A DNA stretch of 39,403 bases, from the NCBI GenBank assembly GCA_910584375.1, contig CAJUAH010000036.1, forward strand, positions 1 to 39,403. The letters run 5' to 3'. Shown here in pieces: positions 5,833-13,311 of this stretch. Under the pieces are notes generated by a model. That model made no database searches. It worked only from the letters and a program-made list of their open reading frames with translations, and was not told where the DNA came from. Source of the stretch: an uncultured Acetatifactor sp. Lineage in GTDB: Bacteria > Bacillota > Clostridia > Lachnospirales > Lachnospiraceae. Every line of letters begins with the position of its first letter. The stretch's first letter is position 1. Made by a program: the position numbers and the translations under genes.

Positions 5833-7230
5833 GTGGCAAGACCGAGGAAACAGACTTATACGCTGGACATGTATCTGAAGAAAAACAGAAAAGGCGATAT
5901 CGATAACAATGCGGATGTACAGAGAAACTTCGTATGGAACAATGAGCAGATCAATGAGCTGATCGTTACGGTACTCACGGACGATTACATCCCTCCAATC
6001 ATTTTAGGGGAGGAGGAGGACTCAAAATTACATATCGTTGACGGCGGATGCAGAACCGCCGCGCTCCGAAGATTTCGGGAGATGAATTATAAGATAACTT
6101 CGGCGATAGAGAATTCCGCGATCCCATACAAGAAAAAGGTCACGGACAAAAAGGGGAATATCACCTATGTAGACGCTGTGTTTGACATAAAGAATAAGAC
6201 CTATGAGAAACTTCCGGAAGAACTGAAGGAGAAATTTGACGAGTATCAGATTGAGACAGTGATCCATGAGTCGTGCGACAGTCTCAAGATCTCAGGATAT
6301 ATCAAGAGATACAACAATCATGTGGCCATGAACACCGATCAGAAAGCCTTTACCTACATTGACAGATTCGCGGGACAGATCCGTAGGATCATGGATACCC
6401 GGTTCTTTGTGGAATGCAATAACTATTCGGAAAAGGATAAGACCAAGGGGGTGATCGAGAGGATTATTGTAGAGACCATGATGTGTATGAATCATTTTGA
6501 GAATTGGAAATCTCAGGCAAAAGCGGCCTGTAAATACCTTAACGATCATGCTACAGAAGAAGAATTCGAGCGGTTTGCCTCCAATATACACAGACTGGAG
6601 AACATTGTGACCGAGGATATCAGGGGCGTGTTTAACAAGAAAGATTCTTTTGTTTTTCTGACGCTGTTTGACAGATTTGTAAAACTGGGAGAGAAGGACG
6701 CCAAATTCGCGGCTTTTCTCAGACACTTTAACAGGGAACTGCGACTTGTCAAAAGAAACGAAAAAGGTCTGCTGTTTGACGAGATCGACAGGGAGTTGAG
6801 CACGAAGGACAGGCAGGTCATCGCTGACAAGCTGGACATGCTCGAAGGCATGCTGACGGAATTTCTACAGGAAGAAACTGTGCAGAAGGATGTTTCCGGT
6901 TCATTCCAGAGCAGTCCCGAGTCCTTTATAGCCGGGAACCTCAATATGGATATAGAGGCTGTGCGGGCAGACATGGATCTGTATGAAAGCTCCCTGGATG
7001 TGCTGTTGGAGAAAACGGTGAAACTGGATTCCGGATTACGGGACCCGGAAAACAGGCTTTCACTGTTGGCAATGATGGTTTATTCATACAGGGAGGACAG
7101 GGATCTGGACGACTGGATGGCACAATATGCAAGAACCAACGATACATACCTGGCCGATCAGAAACAGAATTTTTCCCGGATGAAACAGGCGTTTGAAAAG
7201 TACTGTAAGGAGAAAAGGAAGACCGCGTAA
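5833..7230 (+). CDS. DUF262/ParB-fold protein, 465 aa
   Basis: The N-terminal ~130 residues match the DUF262 (ParB/Srx-like nuclease fold) pattern: QRNFVWNNEQINELIVTVLT (30-49), YIPPIIL (52-58) and HIVDGGCRTAALRRF (67-81). The usual DGQQR motif reads DGGCR here. The remaining ~330 residues are helical and not recognisable by motif; many charged helices suggest a protein or nucleic-acid interaction region. DUF262 domains occur in GmrSD-type nucleases and other phage-defence or mobile-element proteins. No HNH-type second domain is visible. The start is GTG at 5833, 7 bases after GGAGG; an ATG at 5827 sits too close to that site. It follows the sigma gene and probably shares its SOS promoter. 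Confidence 0.75.
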   Translation: MARPRKQTYTLDMYLKKNRKGDIDNNADVQRNFVWNNEQINELIVTVLTDDYIPPIILGEEEDSKLHIVDGGCRTAALRRFREMNYKITSAIENSAIPYKKKVTDKKGNITYVDAVFDIKNKTYEKLPEELKEKFDEYQIETVIHESCDSLKISGYIKRYNNHVAMNTDQKAFTYIDRFAGQIRRIMDTRFFVECNNYSEKDKTKGVIERIIVETMMCMNHFENWKSQAKAACKYLNDHATEEEFERFASNIHRLENIVTEDIRGVFNKKDSFVFLTLFDRFVKLGEKDAKFAAFLRHFNRELRLVKRNEKGLLFDEIDRELSTKDRQVIADKLDMLEGMLTEFLQEETVQKDVSGSFQSSPESFIAGNLNMDIEAVRADMDLYESSLDVLLEKTVKLDSGLRDPENRLSLLAMMVYSYREDRDLDDWMAQYARTNDTYLADQKQNFSRMKQAFEKYCKEKRKTA

Positions 7231-7240
7231 AACGGCGATA

Positions 7241-7269
7241 TTGAAAAATGCGACGGACAATGGTATTAT
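7241..7269 (+). promoter_or_regulatory. Candidate promoter for the TraX-family gene
   Basis: TTGAAA (7241-7246), 17-base spacer, TATTAT (7264-7269), 64 bases upstream of the next start codon. Confidence 0.55.
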
Positions 7270-7333
7270 AGACGTGTTGATGTAAGGACATGGCGGTACA
7301 GGGCCGCTTGGGCACGCAATTGAGGAGTAAGCG

Positions 7334-8110
7334 ATGGAGCAGACGATAAAACAGGCGATAATACCGAAACGGGCGGGTCTCAGCGGAAGTACTCTGAAGA
7401 TTATCGCCATGATTACCATGCTGATCGACCATATCGGCGCCGTGGTGTTGCTGCGTTATATTTTGAACATGCAGAGCCATCAGATCGTCAATGTGGAACC
7501 GTATAACGATATGGTGACGCTGTACAGAGTGGTTCGGGGAATCGGGCGGATCGCTTTTCCCATATATTGTTTTTTGCTGGTGGAGGGCTTTCAGAAGACG
7601 CGGGATCTGAAAAAGTATATTCTGCGGCTGGGCGTTTTCGCGCTGATAGCGGAAGTGCCTTTTGACCTGGCTTTTACCGCGCAGGTATTTTCCCTGCGGT
7701 ATCAGAGCGTGATGCTGACGCTGCTGATAGGCGTACTGACCATGTGGGGCGTGTCCCTGTTGGAAAAGCATGTGCGGAGCAGGGTATTGCTGGTACTGGG
7801 CGGAACGCTGACGATCGCTCTGGGAGCGGGCGTGGCGGAGCTGATGAACACGGATTACGGGTATATGGGCGTTTTGTGCATCATGGTGCTGTACGCGCTG
7901 CGCCGGGTCAAATGGATGCAGATCCTGGGAGGATGTCTGGTTTTTGCGTGGGAGATATGGGCGCCTGTCGCCTTCCTGCCCATCGCGTTCTATAACGGCA
8001 GAAGAGGAATGCGGCTGAAATATGTGTTTTATCTGTTTTACCCACTCCATCTTTTGATTTTGTATCTGATCTGCGTATATATGGGACTGGGGAATATTCC
8101 AGCGGTGTGA
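7334..8110 (+). CDS. TraX-family integral membrane protein
   Basis: This 258-aa protein begins with a polar stretch, followed by the TraX signature LKIIAMITMLIDHIGAV (about 19-35). RGIGRIAFPIYCFLLVEGFQKT, LRLGVFALIAEVPFDLAF and further hydrophobic segments give about eight predicted membrane spans, typical of the family. TraX was named for acetylation of F pilin; most Clostridial members are chromosomal, of unknown substrate, and probably acyltransferases. GAGGAG stands 9 bases before the ATG at 7334. The gene stands alone, with its own promoter. Confidence 0.85.
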   Translation: MEQTIKQAIIPKRAGLSGSTLKIIAMITMLIDHIGAVVLLRYILNMQSHQIVNVEPYNDMVTLYRVVRGIGRIAFPIYCFLLVEGFQKTRDLKKYILRLGVFALIAEVPFDLAFTAQVFSLRYQSVMLTLLIGVLTMWGVSLLEKHVRSRVLLVLGGTLTIALGAGVAELMNTDYGYMGVLCIMVLYALRRVKWMQILGGCLVFAWEIWAPVAFLPIAFYNGRRGMRLKYVFYLFYPLHLLILYLICVYMGLGNIPAV

Positions 8111-8174
8111 GTCGGTCGGCCGGTCTCTTCTGTGCGGGGAGCGGAGAAGAAAAGGTTTCGTGGCGGATTGCCCG

Positions 8175-8203
8175 TTGACGGATTATGCGTTTTACGGTAC
8201 ACT
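8175..8203 (+). promoter_or_regulatory. Candidate promoter for the GH105 gene
   Basis: TTGACG (8175-8180), 17-base spacer, TACACT (8198-8203), 38 bases upstream of the GH105 start codon. Confidence 0.5.
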
Positions 8204-8241
8204 GATACGGACAGGATATTTTAGAATTGGGGGAAACAAAA

Positions 8242-9387
8242 ATGCAGATGCCGATTTTTGAACAATACATAGACGAATTGCTGGAAAAGAGTACTGTGGA
8301 TGTTCCGGCCTGGAATATTGAAAAGAGCAAGGACGGTCTGAAAGCCGGTTGGAATTACATAGACGGCTGCATGATCCTGGCGCTGCTGGAGATTTATCGG
8401 GCCACCGGTGAGAAAAAGTATTATGATTTTGCGGATGCGTTTATCGATCACCGGGTGCAGGAGGACGGCAGCATCGACGGATACCGGGTGGACGAATACA
8501 ATATCGACAATGTGAACGCGGGCAAGACACTTTTTGCCCTGTATGAGATCGGCGGCAAAGAAAAGTACCGTAAGGCGATAGATTTGATTTATTCCCAGAT
8601 ACAGACCCAGCCCAGGACGGCGGAGGGCAATTTCTGGCACAAGAAGATCTACCCCAACCAGGTGTGGCTGGACGGTATGTATATGGGACAGCCCTTTTAC
8701 ATGGAGTATGAGACCAAGTTCAATAAGAGGGAGCATTACGCCGATATCTTCCGTCAGTTTGCCAATGTGGTGAAACATATGCGGGATCAGAAGACAGGTC
8801 TGTATTATCACGGCTATGACGCCAGCCGGGAGGTTTTCTGGTGCGATAAAGAAACCGGACTGTCTCAGAATTTCTGGCTGAGGGCTTTGGGATGGTACTC
8901 CATGGCGCTGCTGGATACGCTGAATAAGTGTGAGCCGGGACAGGAATACAGGGGGGAGTATGACGAACTGAAAAAGGTGTTCATAGAGTTGGTGGACTCC
9001 ATGCTGAGATTTCAGGACAAGAGCGGACTCTGGTATCAGCTGCCCGCGCTGGGCGGTAAGGAACCCAATTATCTGGAGACCAGCGGCAGTTCCATCATGG
9101 CGTACTGTCTGCTGAAAGGCGCGCGGCTGGGGATTCTGCCGGAGAGTTACCGGGAATACGGCCTGAAGGCTTTCCATGGCGTATGCGATACATATCTGAA
9201 AGAGAAAGACGGGCACCTGAGCCTGGGAGGTATCTGTCTGGTGGCAGGTCTGGGGCCTGCGGACAATCCGCGCCGGGACGGCAGTTTTGCCTATTATATG
9301 TCGGAGCCGGTGGTGGAGGATGACGCCAAGGGAGTGGGGCCGCTGCTGCTGGCCTACACGGAGCTGCGTCGTCTGGAAGACCGGTAA
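8242..9387 (+). CDS. Glycoside hydrolase family 105, unsaturated rhamnogalacturonyl hydrolase-like
   Basis: This 381-aa protein has the (alpha/alpha)6-barrel pattern of GH88/GH105 enzymes such as YteR: WNYIDGCMILALLEIY, DEYNIDNVNAGKTLF, WLDGMYMGQPFYMEY (catalytic Asp144, matching YteR Asp143), WCDKETGLSQNFWLRALGWYSMAL, and YLETSGSSIMAYCLLKG. The family releases an unsaturated uronic acid from lyase-generated pectin oligosaccharides by a hydration mechanism. There is no signal peptide, so it is cytoplasmic. ATG at 8242 is preceded by GGGGG at 8 bases; a TTG 15 bases further upstream is unlikely. It has no pectin-related neighbours in the window. Confidence 0.88.
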   Translation: MQMPIFEQYIDELLEKSTVDVPAWNIEKSKDGLKAGWNYIDGCMILALLEIYRATGEKKYYDFADAFIDHRVQEDGSIDGYRVDEYNIDNVNAGKTLFALYEIGGKEKYRKAIDLIYSQIQTQPRTAEGNFWHKKIYPNQVWLDGMYMGQPFYMEYETKFNKREHYADIFRQFANVVKHMRDQKTGLYYHGYDASREVFWCDKETGLSQNFWLRALGWYSMALLDTLNKCEPGQEYRGEYDELKKVFIELVDSMLRFQDKSGLWYQLPALGGKEPNYLETSGSSIMAYCLLKGARLGILPESYREYGLKAFHGVCDTYLKEKDGHLSLGGICLVAGLGPADNPRRDGSFAYYMSEPVVEDDAKGVGPLLLAYTELRRLEDR

Positions 9388-9436
9388 ATCCGAACTTTGG
9401 TTTGAAGGCAGCAGGGTTCGAAAGGCATCCGCAGGT

Positions 9437-9997
9437 CTACAGGACGCCCAGGTGTTCCAGCAGGATCTTGGTTCCCATGACGATCAGGAGAATGCCGCCT
9501 GCCAGCTCCGCCTTGGATTTATAACGGCTGCCAAAGACATTTCCCACCTTGACTCCCACTGCGGACAGTACAAAGGTGGTGATGCCGATCAGACTCACTG
9601 CGGGCAGGATATCCACCCGCAGAAACGCAAAAGTGATACCCACCGCCAGCGCGTCGATGCTGGTGGCTACTGCCAGCAGGAACATTTCTTGAAAATACAT
9701 GGTCCCGCTGGTTTTTTCTTCCTCTTTGGAGAAGGATTCCCTGACCATGTTGCCGCCGATCAGCGCCAGGAGTATGAAAGCGATCCAGTGATCGATATGG
9801 GTTATGTATTCCTCGAAACGGCTGCCCAGCAGATAACCAAACAGCGGCATCAGAGCCTGGAAACCGCCGAACCATGCCCCGGCGGTGGCGGCATTTTTCA
9901 GCGGCGCTTTTTCCATAGCCAGCCCTTTGCAGACGGATACGGCAAAGGCATCCATGGACAGTCCTACGGCAATCAGAAACAGATTCGGCAGTGTCAT
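9437..9997 (-). CDS. mntP: Manganese efflux pump MntP
   Basis: This 186-aa protein has six predicted membrane helices and the two internally repeated signatures of MntP: LIAVGLSMDAFAVSVCKGLAM near the N-terminus and LAVATSIDALAVGITFAF (about 109-126), each with the conserved Asp needed for metal transport. The length is that of the family. The start ATG (9995-9997) follows AAGGAG. Expression is under a yybP-ykoY manganese riboswitch in its long leader, fitting export of excess Mn(II). The gene converges on the GH105 gene, and no clear terminator is visible in the 49-base gap. Confidence 0.95.
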   Translation of the reverse strand: MTLPNLFLIAVGLSMDAFAVSVCKGLAMEKAPLKNAATAGAWFGGFQALMPLFGYLLGSRFEEYITHIDHWIAFILLALIGGNMVRESFSKEEEKTSGTMYFQEMFLLAVATSIDALAVGITFAFLRVDILPAVSLIGITTFVLSAVGVKVGNVFGSRYKSKAELAGGILLIVMGTKILLEHLGVL

Positions 9998-10028
9998 GAT
10001 ATATACTCCTTTTTGAACGGTATTTTTC

Positions 10029-10088
10029 GAAAAAAGAGGCTCATAGACAACGGACGCATCCCTTTGCGCCGATTGTCCATGAGTCTCG
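10029..10088 (-). terminator. Riboswitch expression platform: intrinsic terminator upstream of mntP
   Basis: On the minus strand, a long stem beginning ACTCATGGACAA and closing TTGTCTATGAG (10084-10038, with a few mismatches) is followed by CCTCTTTTTTC (10039-10029). It lies between the aptamer and the mntP ribosome binding site and would stop transcription when manganese is low. Confidence 0.8.
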
Positions 10089-10094
10089 TTTTCA

Positions 10095-10188
10095 CATCTG
10101 CGTGTTTAGGCACTGCCAGACGGCGAACCGTCATTGTGTTGACAATGCCGCAGCCATAGCTGCAAACTACTCCCTCATCATCCCTGTA
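10095..10188 (-). promoter_or_regulatory. yybP-ykoY manganese riboswitch aptamer
   Basis: On the minus strand the leader contains the conserved loop AGGGAGTAG near its 5' end (10174-10166), paired GCAGC/GCTGC and ATTGTCAACACAAT helices, and the second conserved loop region (GCCTAAACACGC...). This is followed directly by a terminator hairpin and an mntP gene, the classical target of this riboswitch class. Exact ends are estimated by eye. Confidence 0.78.
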
Positions 10189-10198
10189 AGTGTTTTTA

Positions 10199-10227
10199 AT
10201 CATATCTTATTGTATGCGTTTTGTCAA
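10199..10227 (-). promoter_or_regulatory. Promoter of the mntP riboswitch transcript
   Basis: On the minus strand TTGACA (10227-10222), a 17-base spacer and TATGAT (10204-10199) lie just upstream of the aptamer. Confidence 0.8.
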
Positions 10228-10324
10228 TAAAAATGGAATAAGTTTTGTATATTTTACCGCTACTTACAGAAAATACATCTTAAAGAGATATCCAGTGTAG
10301 CAGCGGCGAAAGGAGTAGGTGAAG

Positions 10325-11341
10325 ATGGGAATTACATTGAATGTATGGGTTTTCTCAGGGATCATTGGTGTGGCTTATATCATGGGATACCTGATGAGCA
10401 GAACCATGGGACGGGTGCTGGCGACGGAAGGGGCGGACGCGGAGCCGGGAGAGACAGCCTGGGCGGACAGGCCGGGGTTGCGGGAGACGGCTGCGCGACG
10501 CGGGCAGACAGGCTCGGGGGAGACAGCCTGGGCGGACAGGCCGGGGTTGCGGGAGACGGCTGCGCGACGCGGGCAGACAGGCTCGGGAGAGACAGTCTGG
10601 GCGGACAGGCCGGGTCTGCGGGAGGCTTCTGCGCAGTCATGTGGAACGGACCAGGGGGAGGAAACCTGGGGGGACAGCGCGGAGCAGCAGGAGCCGCATG
10701 TACAGTCCCGGCGGGCAGGACGGAGCGGAACCTCATGGATCGATGCGGCAGCTCTGCGGCAAAAGCAGGCGAGGTATCGAGGGGAGAGAGCGTATACGGC
10801 AGGACGGCAATCTCAGGACGTCGAGGATGATCGCGGGGAGACCAGGGAGTGGCAGAAGGCCCGTGTGCCGCGCAGATACCACAGCCGTTCCCACCGGGAG
10901 CAGCAGGCGAGACCAGCCGGACATCCCATCGCCAGCCCGGTGGCGGGACAGGTGGATATACTGGAAAGCCAGGGGCGCAGAGGAGTGCGGCTCACCCCGG
11001 AGGACAACAGAGTTTATGCCCCCGCGTCGGGTAAGATCATCCGCCTCTACCCCAGAGGCAATGAGTTCCTGCTGCGGACGGACAGCGGCGTAGTGCTGCG
11101 GCTGCAGGCCGGGGAGAGGGACGCGGAGATGACCCGGGATTACTTTCGGCCCAGAGTGGTGCAGAACGAATTTGTGGGAAAGGGAAAGCTGCTGCTGGAA
11201 TACGACAGGGAGGCCCTGGCCCGGGACGGCTATGACACCCATGTGTGCATGACCGTGGAGGAAAACGAAAACAGCTATGATCTGTCCGTGACCGGATCCA
11301 TGTGGGTAAAAAACGGTCAGGATTGCCTGTGGGTGTTGTAG
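10325..11341 (+). CDS. Membrane-anchored degenerate PTS EIIA-like protein with internal repeats
   Basis: This 338-aa protein starts at ATG 10325 (AGGAG 9 bases upstream). It has one N-terminal membrane segment (residues 5-22, VWVFSGIIGVAYIMGYLM) and then a charged repeat region (about 43-110, 23-residue unit, see repeat entry). A Arg/Gln-rich linker follows, and a C-terminal domain from about 199 (HPIASPVAGQVDIL...VYAPASGKIIRLYP...LLRTDSGVVLRLQAG...FVGKGKLLLEYD) follows the glucose EIIA (Crr) fold. The active-site HIG of real EIIA is replaced by LQAG and the other His is also missing, so phosphotransfer is unlikely. A regulatory or structural role at the membrane is inferred. No PTS genes are nearby. 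Confidence 0.72.
   Translation: MGITLNVWVFSGIIGVAYIMGYLMSRTMGRVLATEGADAEPGETAWADRPGLRETAARRGQTGSGETAWADRPGLRETAARRGQTGSGETVWADRPGLREASAQSCGTDQGEETWGDSAEQQEPHVQSRRAGRSGTSWIDAAALRQKQARYRGERAYTAGRQSQDVEDDRGETREWQKARVPRRYHSRSHREQQARPAGHPIASPVAGQVDILESQGRRGVRLTPEDNRVYAPASGKIIRLYPRGNEFLLRTDSGVVLRLQAGERDAEMTRDYFRPRVVQNEFVGKGKLLLEYDREALARDGYDTHVCMTVEENENSYDLSVTGSMWVKNGQDCLWVL
10451..10640 (+). repeat. 69-bp in-frame tandem repeat (two exact copies plus a diverged third)
   Basis: Units start at 10451, 10520 and 10589. The first two are virtually identical over 69 bases and encode the 23-residue unit ETAWADRPGLRETAARRGQT plus GSG. The third matches for roughly its first 45 bases and then diverges; a weaker fourth relic (EETWGDSAEQQE) may follow. 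Near identity at DNA level means recent expansion, so copy number may vary between strains. Confidence 0.88.
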
Positions 11342-11364
11342 AAAAACCAAAAATATGGTATACT
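11336..11364 (+). promoter_or_regulatory. Candidate promoter for the GH43 gene
   Basis: TTGTAG (11336-11341, overlapping the stop of the EIIA-like gene), 17-base spacer, TATACT (11359-11364). It would give a leader of about 215 bases carrying the hairpins described below. Confidence 0.6.
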
Positions 11365-11396
11365 CTTCCACAGTTCAAGACCATAAAACTATAAAA

Positions 11397-11511
11397 CATG
11401 CGGAACTCTAAACAGCATGATGCAGCATTGCCCCCAGAGAATATCGGGCCGCTTGCGGCCAGATATTGCTCTGCGGGAAAGGGGCCATGCTGTATCATGC
11501 GGAACTCTAAA
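11397..11511. repeat. Large hairpin element flanked by 16-bp direct repeats
   Basis: CATGCGGAACTCTAAA occurs at 11397-11412 and again at 11496-11511. Between them, GCATGATGCAGCATTGCCCC (11415-11434) pairs with GGGGCCATGCTGTATCATGC (11481-11500) at 18 of 20 positions. Nested inside, CAGAG/CTCTG, ATATC/ATATT and GGCCGC/CGGCC continue the stem to a small loop. The result is one long cruciform of about 86 bases in the GH43 leader. It could be a small REP/MITE-like element or a structured leader RNA. Confidence 0.7.
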
Positions 11512-11513
11512 TA

Positions 11514-11568
11514 GGTAAAGATGCGAAGGCGCACGAATCTTTACCCTTTAGAGCCATCGCGCAGCGAT
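11514..11568 (+). other. Two further leader hairpins before the GH43 ribosome binding site
   Basis: GGTAAAGAT (11514-11522) pairs with ATCTTTACC (11537-11545), and ATCGC (11556-11560) pairs with GCGAT (11564-11568). They lie directly upstream of the AGGAGG site of the GH43 gene, so they could affect translation or mRNA stability. No T-run follows, so these are not typical terminators. Confidence 0.5.
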
Positions 11569-11585
11569 TTAAATAGGAGGAAACT

Positions 11586-13139
11586 ATGGACAAGAGTAAG
11601 ATCAAAAAGATGTGGATCGCCGATCAGGGAGACGGCACCTACAAAAACCCGATTCTGTACACGGACTATTCCGACCCCGACGCGATCCGCGTGGGAGAGG
11701 ACTATTTTATGATAGCCTCCAGTTTCTGCAATGCCCCGGCGGTTCCGCTGCTGCATTCCAGAGATCTGGTAAACTGGAAAGTTATCAACTATATATGGGA
11801 CAAAATGCCGTTTGACACCTACGACAGACCCATGCATGGATGCGGCGCGTGGGCCCCGTCCATACGCTATCATGAGGGGACTTATTATGTGTTCGTGCCC
11901 CTGCCGGATGAAGGCATTATGATGAGTAAGACCACAGATCCCTGGGGAAAATGGTCTGCGCCTTCTTTCGTACGTAAGGTGACAGGCTGGATCGATCCCT
12001 GCCCTTTCTGGGACGACGACGGCAAGGCGTATATGGTGACGGCTTTTGCCAGGAGCCGCATCGGTTTCAAGAGCTTTCTCTACATGTCCCCCATAGAGCC
12101 GGATTGCTCGGGGGTGCTGGACGACGGCCAGTTTGTCTATGACGGCCACGCTACCCAGCCCACCATTGAGGGCCCCAAGCTGTATAAGAGAAACGGATAT
12201 TATTATATATTTGCTCCTGCCGGTGGCGTAAAGCCCGGCTGGCAGACCGTGCTGCGCTCCCGGAACATCTACGGCCCCTATGAGGAAAAGATCGTGCTGC
12301 ATCAGGGCAATTCGCCGGTAAACGGCCCCCATCAGGGCGCCTGGGTGGATACGCCGGACGGTCAGGACTGGTTTTTACATTTTCAGGATGTGGGCAACGC
12401 GGGGCGTATCGTACACCTGCAGCCCATGCGCTGGGTGGACGACTGGCCTGTGATCGGCGTCCATCCCGATGAAGACGGCTGCGGAGAGCCGGTTATGCAA
12501 TATGAAAAGCCTGCGGTGGGCGCTACATATCCGATCGACGCGCCGGAGGACAGCGACTTCTTTGAGGGAGAAAAGCTGGGCCTTCAGTGGCAGTGGAACG
12601 CCAATTACAGGGAAGACTGGTACAGCCTGGGCGGAGGACAACTGACTTTGTATGCCCAGAGCAGCGATGAGAAAACGCAGTTGTGTGATGTGCCCAATCT
12701 GCTGCTCCAGAAGTGGCCTGCCCCCCAGTTCCAAATCACTGCCTGCATCCATCTGGACGGTCTGCAGGAGGGAGACGCGGCGGGCATGGTCTCCCAATGC
12801 GGTCATTACACGGGCCTGTTGGTACAGAAAAAGGGCGGAAAGCTGGTATTGCAGCAACGCACCGGCAACTGGACCAAGGAGGACGAGACGCGCAGGGATG
12901 TGGTAGCGCTGCCGGACGGAACAAAAGTGTTGTATCTGCGGATGTCGGTAAAGCAGGAGACGGAAGTATCTTACCAATACAGTCTGACCGGGGAAGGAAC
13001 ATATATCCCCGCGGGAGAAACCGTGGAGGCCACACCCGGCCGCTGGGTGGGCGTAAAGGTCGGCCTGACAGCCATCCATGAGGGAGACGGCCCGTGCGGC
13101 AGCATGGCGGCGGATTACTTTGTGTTTGAGGAACTGTAG
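11586..13139 (+). CDS. Glycoside hydrolase family 43 (beta-xylosidase/arabinofuranosidase type)
   Basis: This 517-aa protein has a five-bladed propeller catalytic domain with the three expected acidic residues: Asp30 in YSDPDAIR (base), Asp137 in GWIDPCPFWDDDG (pKa modulator) and Glu195 in PTIEGPKLYK (acid). The C-terminal ~200 residues (from about 320, FFEGEKLGLQWQWNAN, then GDAAGMVSQ and RWVGVKVGL) form the concanavalin-like beta-sandwich common in xylosidase-type members. There is no signal peptide, so it acts on imported oligosaccharides. ATG at 11586 follows AGGAGG by 6 bases. It has its own promoter and an elaborate hairpin leader, and is not linked to other xylan genes here. Confidence 0.88.
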   Translation: MDKSKIKKMWIADQGDGTYKNPILYTDYSDPDAIRVGEDYFMIASSFCNAPAVPLLHSRDLVNWKVINYIWDKMPFDTYDRPMHGCGAWAPSIRYHEGTYYVFVPLPDEGIMMSKTTDPWGKWSAPSFVRKVTGWIDPCPFWDDDGKAYMVTAFARSRIGFKSFLYMSPIEPDCSGVLDDGQFVYDGHATQPTIEGPKLYKRNGYYYIFAPAGGVKPGWQTVLRSRNIYGPYEEKIVLHQGNSPVNGPHQGAWVDTPDGQDWFLHFQDVGNAGRIVHLQPMRWVDDWPVIGVHPDEDGCGEPVMQYEKPAVGATYPIDAPEDSDFFEGEKLGLQWQWNANYREDWYSLGGGQLTLYAQSSDEKTQLCDVPNLLLQKWPAPQFQITACIHLDGLQEGDAAGMVSQCGHYTGLLVQKKGGKLVLQQRTGNWTKEDETRRDVVALPDGTKVLYLRMSVKQETEVSYQYSLTGEGTYIPAGETVEATPGRWVGVKVGLTAIHEGDGPCGSMAADYFVFEEL

Positions 13140-13232
13140 GCGCCAGGGCGCAGACGGGAAGCCATGATAGACACTGTCTTAAACGAGGCGGCAGTATGGC
13201 GGGAATTTAATATAAATTTTATAAAAAATATA

Positions 13233-13260
13233 TTGCTTTTCAACAGACGTGTGTTATATT
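13233..13260 (+). promoter_or_regulatory. Candidate promoter for clpB
   Basis: TTGCTT (13233-13238), 16-base spacer, TATATT (13255-13260), about 50 bases before the start codon. No CIRCE element (TTAGCACTC-N9-GAGTGCTAA) and no clear CtsR heptads are present, so the heat-shock control is not obvious from sequence. Confidence 0.5.
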
Positions 13261-13311
13261 TGTTGTAGAACAGATAAGCAAATAGAGCACATGTTGAAGG
13301 GAGTGACATCT

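Noticed and set aside
10380..10736. Proline-rich minus-strand protein with repeats
   Set aside because: It is the antisense reading of the 69-bp repeat in the EIIA-like gene.
11397..11511. tRNA or rRNA fragment
   Set aside because: The structure is a single long palindrome without cloverleaf arms or conserved tRNA boxes.
13140..13311. CIRCE or CtsR operator before clpB
   Set aside because: No TTAGCACTC-N9-GAGTGCTAA and no convincing GGTCAAA heptad pair could be found.
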